Positions 57,639 through 64,000 of a DNA stretch of 64,000 bases are shown here, piece by piece (positions within the stretch are counted from its first letter, which is position 1; the number at the start of each line of letters is the position of its first letter). Where the stretch lies: positions 48,583 through 112,582 of the forward strand of contig JAUJMS010000010.1 in NCBI GenBank assembly GCA_030446745.1, read 5' to 3'. The notes under the pieces were generated by a model. That model saw only the letters and a program-made list of their open reading frames with translations. It was not told where the DNA came from and did not search any database. The position numbers and the translations under genes are program-made. This DNA is from Egibacteraceae bacterium. Lineage in GTDB: Bacteria; Actinomycetota; Nitriliruptoria; Euzebyales; Egibacteraceae.

Positions 57639-57714
57639 GCGCCGTGTCTACCCCTCGGTGGGCCGCGCCATCGACGCCCGCCCGCGCGAAACGATCGTGG
57701 CGGTGTCGGCGGTG

Positions 57715-59704
<1,990 letters not shown>

Positions 59705-59795
59705 GTCCGACCTTGTCGTGGAAGCGGCGAGCCGTCCGCCGCCGCACGAGCCAGCCTAGCATCGGACCCCCGTTCGCCCCGAGGCGCGGGCGTGC

Positions 59796-60395
59796 TCACG
59801 ACGGGTCGTACACCGCCGGCTTGAGCGTCCCGACGTAGGGCAGCGACCGGTAGCGCTCGGCGTAGTCGAGCCCGTAGCCGACGACGAACACGTTGGGCAC
59901 CGCGAAGCCGTGGTAGCGCATCGGGATCTCGACGCGGGTCTGGTCGGGCTTGGACAGCAGCGTCATCACCTCCAGCGAGGCAGGACCACGGGCGCGCAGG
60001 TTGCGCAGCAGGTAGTTCAGCGTCAGGCCGGAGTCGACGATGTCCTCGACGACGAGCACGTCCCGGCCGGCGATGTCGAGGTCGAGGTCTTTGAGGATGC
60101 GCACGACGCCCGAGGTCTTCGTCGCCGAGCCGTACGACGACACCGCCATGAAGTCGAACTCCAGCGGCACGGTGACGTAACGCGCGAGGTCGGCCATGAC
60201 GATGAAGGCGCCCTTGAGGACCCCGACGAGCAGCGGCTGCCGGCCGGCGTAGTCGCGGTCGATCTCCGCGGCGAGCTCGCGCAGCCGCCGTTGGATCTGC
60301 GCGGACGACACGAGCACCCGCTCGATGTCGGGGTGCGGTCCACCGGACACGACCATGGGCGGCGCCATCCCGTCGCCCGCGCCGTCGGTGGTCAC
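59796..60395 (-). CDS. hpt: hypoxanthine phosphoribosyltransferase
   Basis: I chose GTG 60395, overlapping the tilS stop (GTGA). The 199-residue protein has [40 protein letters not shown], the PRPP loop [18 protein letters not shown] and [20 protein letters not shown]. It salvages hypoxanthine and guanine with PRPP. The tilS-hpt-ftsH order is conserved from actinomycetes to Bacillus. The first ~25 residues are a variable leader. Confidence 0.95.
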   Translation of the reverse strand: MTTDGAGDGMAPPMVVSGGPHPDIERVLVSSAQIQRRLRELAAEIDRDYAGRQPLLVGVLKGAFIVMADLARYVTVPLEFDFMAVSSYGSATKTSGVVRILKDLDLDIAGRDVLVVEDIVDSGLTLNYLLRNLRARGPASLEVMTLLSKPDQTRVEIPMRYHGFAVPNVFVVGYGLDYAERYRSLPYVGTLKPAVYDPS

Positions 60396-61816
60396 GATGT
60401 CGCCGGTCCCGCGCCGGCGCGGTCGGCGGCGAGTGGCTCGAGGCGCAGGCGCAGTGGCCCCGTGCTGTCCGCGCGCACGGCCACGCCGGGGATCCACACC
60501 GGCCCGCGGGCGTCAGCGACCACGGGGACCAGCCCGCGCGCGGGCCGCGGCACGCCGGCGTCGGCCATCGCCGCCGCGACCGTCCGCGTGCCGGCCGCGG
60601 TGCGGATCCGGTCGCCCGGGCGGCGGGCCCGTACGTGCAGCGCCCCGTCCAGCGGCACCGCGACCATCGCGGCGGCGCGGGGCGGGGCCCACGGTGGCAG
60701 GGCGCCCAGCCGGCCCTGTTGCCCGTCGTCGCAGCGCAGTCGCACGCCGATCTCCGGCAGGTCGACTGCGCCGTCGACGGGGCGCTCGGCCAGCGTCGCC
60801 GGCGCCGCCGGCGCCACCGCGAGCACGCCGCCGCCGACCGTCGCGAGCAGTCCTCCCGGCAGCGACACCGCGCCCCCCGGCCGCAGGTCGAGCACCGCGG
60901 CGACGGTCGCCGCCGATAGCGGGTGCGCCCCGGTCCCGGCCGGGCCGGTGGCGGCGTGCAGCAGCAGCCGCACGACCCGCGTCGCGACGGCGGCGGGCAG
61001 CCGCTCCAGCGCGCCGCGGTCGATAGACCGCACGGGCCCCCACCGGCGGAGCAACCGGCGCGCGTGGCGCGCGGCGATCGCGTCGAGGGCGTCCGCGTCG
61101 CGGCGTGCGTGCTCGGCCAGCCGCGCGAGGGCGACGACCGGGTCGCTGCTCGCACCGGTGAGCTCGGCGAGCGCCGGCAACAGGTCGTGACGCGCCCGGG
61201 CCCGGCGCTGCTCGGCGTCGTGGTTGGTCGGGTCGGCCGCCACCGGCAGGCCGGTGGACGCCGCGATCTCGCCGAGCAGCGCACGGCGCAACGTCAGCAG
61301 CGGCCGCACGAGCGTCACGCCGTCGGCGAGCGGGCGGACCGGGGGCATGCCGGCCAAGCCGCGCAGGCCCGTGCCGCGCGCCACGTTGAGCAGCACGGTC
61401 TCCGCGGCGTCGTCGGCGCTGTGACCGACCAGGACGTGTCCCGCGCCTTCGGCGCGCGCCGCCGCCGCCAAGGCCGCGTAGCGCGCGTCGCGCGCGGCGG
61501 CCTCGACGCCGGCACCGGCTGGGCGCACGGTCACCGAAACGACGCGCGCGGCAAGCCCGAGGGGGCGCGCGTGGGCGGTCGCCGCGGCGGCGTCCGCAGC
61601 GTCGTCGCGCAGCCCGTGGCGGACGTGGACGACGACCGCGCGCAGGTCCGGCCGGGCGGCGCGCACGAGGACCGCCAACGCGACGGAGTCCGGGCCACCG
61701 GACACCGCGAGCACGACCCGTTCCCCGTGGCCGACGACCGGGGCGAGTGCTGCGGCAACCGCGGTGCGCGCCGCCGCCGGCACCACGGCCGTGCCTGGCG
61801 CCGGGAACACCGTCAC
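60392..61816 (-). CDS. tilS: tRNA(Ile)-lysidine synthase
   Basis: GTG 61816 overlaps the upstream stop by GTGA; ATG 61843 is an alternative. The 474-residue protein has the PP-loop [80 protein letters not shown] and [20 protein letters not shown]. The C-terminal domain includes [20 protein letters not shown]. TilS converts C34 of the minor tRNA-Ile(CAU) to lysidine, an essential step for reading AUA. The protein is very Ala/Arg-rich. Confidence 0.94.
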   Translation of the reverse strand: MTVFPAPGTAVVPAAARTAVAAALAPVVGHGERVVLAVSGGPDSVALAVLVRAARPDLRAVVVHVRHGLRDDAADAAAATAHARPLGLAARVVSVTVRPAGAGVEAAARDARYAALAAAARAEGAGHVLVGHSADDAAETVLLNVARGTGLRGLAGMPPVRPLADGVTLVRPLLTLRRALLGEIAASTGLPVAADPTNHDAEQRRARARHDLLPALAELTGASSDPVVALARLAEHARRDADALDAIAARHARRLLRRWGPVRSIDRGALERLPAAVATRVVRLLLHAATGPAGTGAHPLSAATVAAVLDLRPGGAVSLPGGLLATVGGGVLAVAPAAPATLAERPVDGAVDLPEIGVRLRCDDGQQGRLGALPPWAPPRAAAMVAVPLDGALHVRARRPGDRIRTAAGTRTVAAAMADAGVPRPARGLVPVVADARGPVWIPGVAVRADSTGPLRLRLEPLAADRAGAGPATS

Positions 61817-62931
61817 GGCGCGGGTACGACCCTGGCGGCCCATGCGTCGGGGTCCTCGAGCTCGTCGCGGGTCGGCACGTGGTCAGGCGCGTCCCACACT
61901 CGCGCGAAGGTGTCGCGCCCGTGGCGCTCGGCGACGTCGAGGATGAAGCGCTCACCGACGCGGTACTGCTCCGCTTTCAGCGACAGGCCCAGCACCCGCC
62001 GCAGCACCTGGTCGCCGGCGCGCGCGCGGCGGCGGTTGAGCACCGTGCGCACCCGGGCGGGATCGGCGATGGGCGCGCCGTCCGCGGCGGCTACCTCGGC
62101 GCCCCAGTCCATCACGACGTTGCCGTGGCCCTCCAGCAGCGACATCAGTGCCTGCGCGGAGCGCATCGTCGCGGCCTGCGCCGGCGTCAGCACGATCTCG
62201 ACGAGCCGGGTCGGGTCCGACAGCGCCCCCGGCTCGCGCAGCAGGCGCGGCAGCTGGGCGAGCACCTGGCGCACCCGTTCGGGGTCGACGCGCGTCTCGG
62301 CGAGATAGCCGTCGAGCAGCCCGCGCAGGTGGGGTCGCAGCCACGGCACCGCTTCGAACTGCAACCGGTGCGCGATCTCGTGCAGGCACACGCCAAGGCG
62401 CAGCTCCGACGGCGTCAGGTCGCCACCGTCGGCGCGCAGGTTGCGCTCCAGCTCGAGCAGGTTCGGACCCACCAGCACGAGGCGCCCCGGGGTCGCGTCG
62501 CCCGGGCGGAAGACCTCGTACTGGCCGAGCACCTTGGTGGCGAGGTAGCCGAAGACCACGCCGAGCTGGACGCCCAGCGCGGTTCGCGCCAGACCTCGCG
62601 ACACGCCGGCCGACCGCAGCAGCCGGTCGGCGACGGGGTCGGTCAGCCAGGCGAGACTGTCGAGGTTGCTGCGGATCCACGCCCGCCGGCCGACCACGGC
62701 GCAAGTCGCCGGCGGCAGGTCCGCCCCGAGGCCGGTCGCGCGCCGGGCGAGCCCGTCGGCCCGGGCGACGGCGCGGTCGACGTCGTCGCGCAGCGCGGCC
62801 ACCTCGGCGTCGCTGACCGTCGGGGCGCTCGCCGAGGCGACCATCCACGCGACCCGCGCCGCGAGGTCCCAGTCAGCCAGGCGCTGACCGGCGCGAACGG
62901 CCGGGAGTGCGTCAGCGACGACGCCGGCTCC
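61813..62931 (-). CDS. zinc-dependent metalloprotease family protein (DUF2342-like)
   Basis: The protein has [20 protein letters not shown] near its N-terminus, [20 protein letters not shown], then the zinc motif [12 protein letters not shown] and [16 protein letters not shown], ending near [10 protein letters not shown]. This matches the actinobacterial family first labelled coenzyme F420 biosynthesis-associated, which lies next to tilS in mycobacteria. No ATG, GTG or TTG occurs in frame between the family start and ATG 62843, which is too far in. The left boundary given is therefore approximate, and the true start may need a frame correction near 62912-62945. Confidence 0.8.
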   Translation of the reverse strand, partial: GAGVVADALPAVRAGQRLADWDLAARVAWMVASASAPTVSDAEVAALRDDVDRAVARADGLARRATGLGADLPPATCAVVGRRAWIRSNLDSLAWLTDPVADRLLRSAGVSRGLARTALGVQLGVVFGYLATKVLGQYEVFRPGDATPGRLVLVGPNLLELERNLRADGGDLTPSELRLGVCLHEIAHRLQFEAVPWLRPHLRGLLDGYLAETRVDPERVRQVLAQLPRLLREPGALSDPTRLVEIVLTPAQAATMRSAQALMSLLEGHGNVVMDWGAEVAAADGAPIADPARVRTVLNRRRARAGDQVLRRVLGLSLKAEQYRVGERFILDVAERHGRDTFARVWDAPDHVPTRDELEDPDAWAARVVPAP

Positions 62932-63232
62932 TGCGCTCCTGGGCGAAGCGCGGTTGCCACAGCAAAAACGCGAACAACAGTAGCGACGCGACGAGCACCC
63001 CGACGATGAACAACGGGTAGTACAGCCACGGGAAGAACTTGGGCGGGTCAGCGGGCGGCGGCAGGAACTCGCGCGACACCTCGTTCTGCGTGCCGATCTC
63101 GCTGATGCTCGGGGCCGGCTCGCGCTCCTCGACCTCGCCGCCCTCCCCCTCGACGGCCAGCGCGGGCGCCGCAAGCACGCCCCACGCGACCGCGAGGACG
63201 ACCACGAGCACGCCGAGCAGGCGCTTGGACAT
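62912..63232 (-). CDS. small secreted/membrane protein upstream of the metalloprotease
   Basis: The 106-residue protein starts at ATG 63232. Residues 1-26 are a signal peptide ([20 protein letters not shown]), followed by an acidic/Pro-rich ectodomain ([20 protein letters not shown]), one transmembrane segment ([20 protein letters not shown]) and a basic cytosolic end (RRSRRRR). I recognise no named family, but the layout is coherent. It overlaps or abuts the metalloprotease and is probably its co-expressed membrane partner. Confidence 0.75.
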   Translation of the reverse strand: MSKRLLGVLVVVLAVAWGVLAAPALAVEGEGGEVEEREPAPSISEIGTQNEVSREFLPPPADPPKFFPWLYYPLFIVGVLVASLLLFAFLLWQPRFAQERRSRRRR

Positions 63233-63313
63233 CGAACGATCCTCCGCACGGACGCTGGCTGGCTGGCTGGCTGGAAGGCCCGCAGTGTAGCCCGCCCCAC
63301 GGCGGTCGAAGCG

Positions 63314-63715
63314 TCAGGCGGTCGGGCTGGCTGCGCCGGTGCGGAAGGGACCTGGGACGTGGATCCCTGGCCGAATCGGCACGACGTCGGCGAGCTTCAC
63401 GCCGACGTCGTCGCCGGCGTCCCGGCGCAGTCGCGACCCGCCAAGCGATGCGTCCGCAACCGCTGCCTGCAGGTCACGCGCGAAGCTTCGCAGCGCGCTG
63501 CGCTGCTCCTCGACGGCACGGACGGCGACCTCGGGCTCGTCGCGCTCGAGCAGCATCTCCAGCAGCGCCAGGTCGACGGTCGTGGCGTGCCGATAGCGCT
63601 GAGCGCACCCGCACAACGCCTCCACGAGCTGGCGACGAGCCGCGTCGCTGCGCTGCACCGCGGTTGGCGACGCCGGCACGTCGTGCCGGTCGTCGTTGCA
63701 CGCTCGCTGCGCCAT
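63314..63715 (-). CDS. hypothetical helical protein at the contig end
   Basis: From ATG 63715 the 133 residues are [20 protein letters not shown], then a helical centre ([60 protein letters not shown]) and a tail with [21 protein letters not shown] do not recognise a family. The centre is predicted to be two amphipathic helices. The upstream DNA is corrupted, so the true start could lie further left of this gene's 5' end. Confidence 0.55.
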   Translation of the reverse strand: MAQRACNDDRHDVPASPTAVQRSDAARRQLVEALCGCAQRYRHATTVDLALLEMLLERDEPEVAVRAVEEQRSALRSFARDLQAAVADASLGGSRLRRDAGDDVGVKLADVVPIRPGIHVPGPFRTGAASPTA

Positions 63716-63739
63716 GGTCGGGGCTTCCTGTCGGGGGCG

Positions 63740-64000
63740 GTGCGCTCTCCCCGGCTTGTTTCGCCGTGGGGGGGGGCCGCGGGGGGCCGCGCCCCCCCCC
63801 CCCCCCAAAAAAAAACCCCCCCGCCGGCCGGGGGGGCCCACCCGCGCGCCCCCACCCAACACCACAAAAAAACACCCCGCCCCCCCCCCCCCCCGTTTTA
63901 GATGTATGACACAATCGAAGAAAAAAGCCGCCACCCCCAACACAAACAAGACGAGAAACACCAAAAAAAAAAACCAAAGCGAGAAAAACACCCCCCCCCC
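63740..64000. other. low-complexity homopolymer sequence, likely artefact
   Basis: The last ~260 bases are runs of C, G and A (for example 63788-63830 and 63880-63898) with a sudden GC drop after 63896. No frame has protein-like content. This looks like unreliable sequence at a contig or read end. Confidence 0.85.

Overview
The window is about 64 kb of very GC-rich DNA from an actinomycete. Three things point there. The gene families are actinobacterial: NucS mismatch endonuclease, CarD, DUF3263 beside LytR_C, a maleylpyruvate-isomerase-family protein and a ClpC without ctsR/mcsAB. The right third follows the mycobacterial ftsH-folE-folP-folB-folK-panC-coaX-lysS-clpC order, and GTG starts with 4-bp GTGA/ATGA overlaps are common. 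A Spo0H/SigH-type sigma factor behind rlmB suggests a deep lineage such as Nitriliruptoria; that placement is inference.

Left part (1-28 kb) is mixed. It holds a LysM protein cut by the window edge, a broken DinB-like gene, a MaoC hydratase, a coiled-coil protein with 21-bp tandem repeats, an orphan SLH fragment, an M23 peptidase and a wrbA relic. Then come larE and a minus-strand cluster thrC - sulfur carrier - two dynamin-like GTPases, followed by lytR_C-DUF3263 and tRNA-Thr. Next are redox enzymes, a gene-poor stretch with relics (12.2-16 kb) that includes vapBC with a broken toxin, a CocE/S15 hydrolase, a stand-alone 5'-3' exonuclease overlapping pepN, an aldo/keto reductase, an SDR, a secreted subtilase, SURF1, and a frame-broken secreted repeat protein.

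The core (28-48 kb, nearly all minus strand) is housekeeping in an order shared in outline with Bacillus: lysS, clpC, [Fic pseudogene, nucS, mutY, yihY, nhaA], radA, disA, carD, PIN-TRAM (yacL), ispD, ispF, cysS, rlmB, sigH. It links protein quality control, c-di-AMP and DNA repair, isoprenoid synthesis, and tRNA/rRNA maturation.

The right part (48-63.7 kb) is a cofactor cluster reading leftward: small membrane protein, zinc metalloprotease, tilS, hpt, ftsH, folE, folP, (HTH + nucleotidyltransferase pair), tRNA-binding protein, (DUF + SDR pair), folB, folK, Rossmann/DUF2520, panC, an 18-codon panD-like relic, nadC, coaX. It covers folate, pantothenate/CoA and NAD synthesis plus purine salvage and tRNA-Ile lysidine.

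At least nine genes are broken by single-base shifts, including ftsH, and the last ~260 bases are homopolymer noise. Some pseudogenes may therefore be assembly errors. The most interesting items are the panD-like mini-ORF before nadC, the thrC/sulfur-carrier overlap beside larE, the dynamin pair, the HTH/NTase module and the repeat-rich surface protein.
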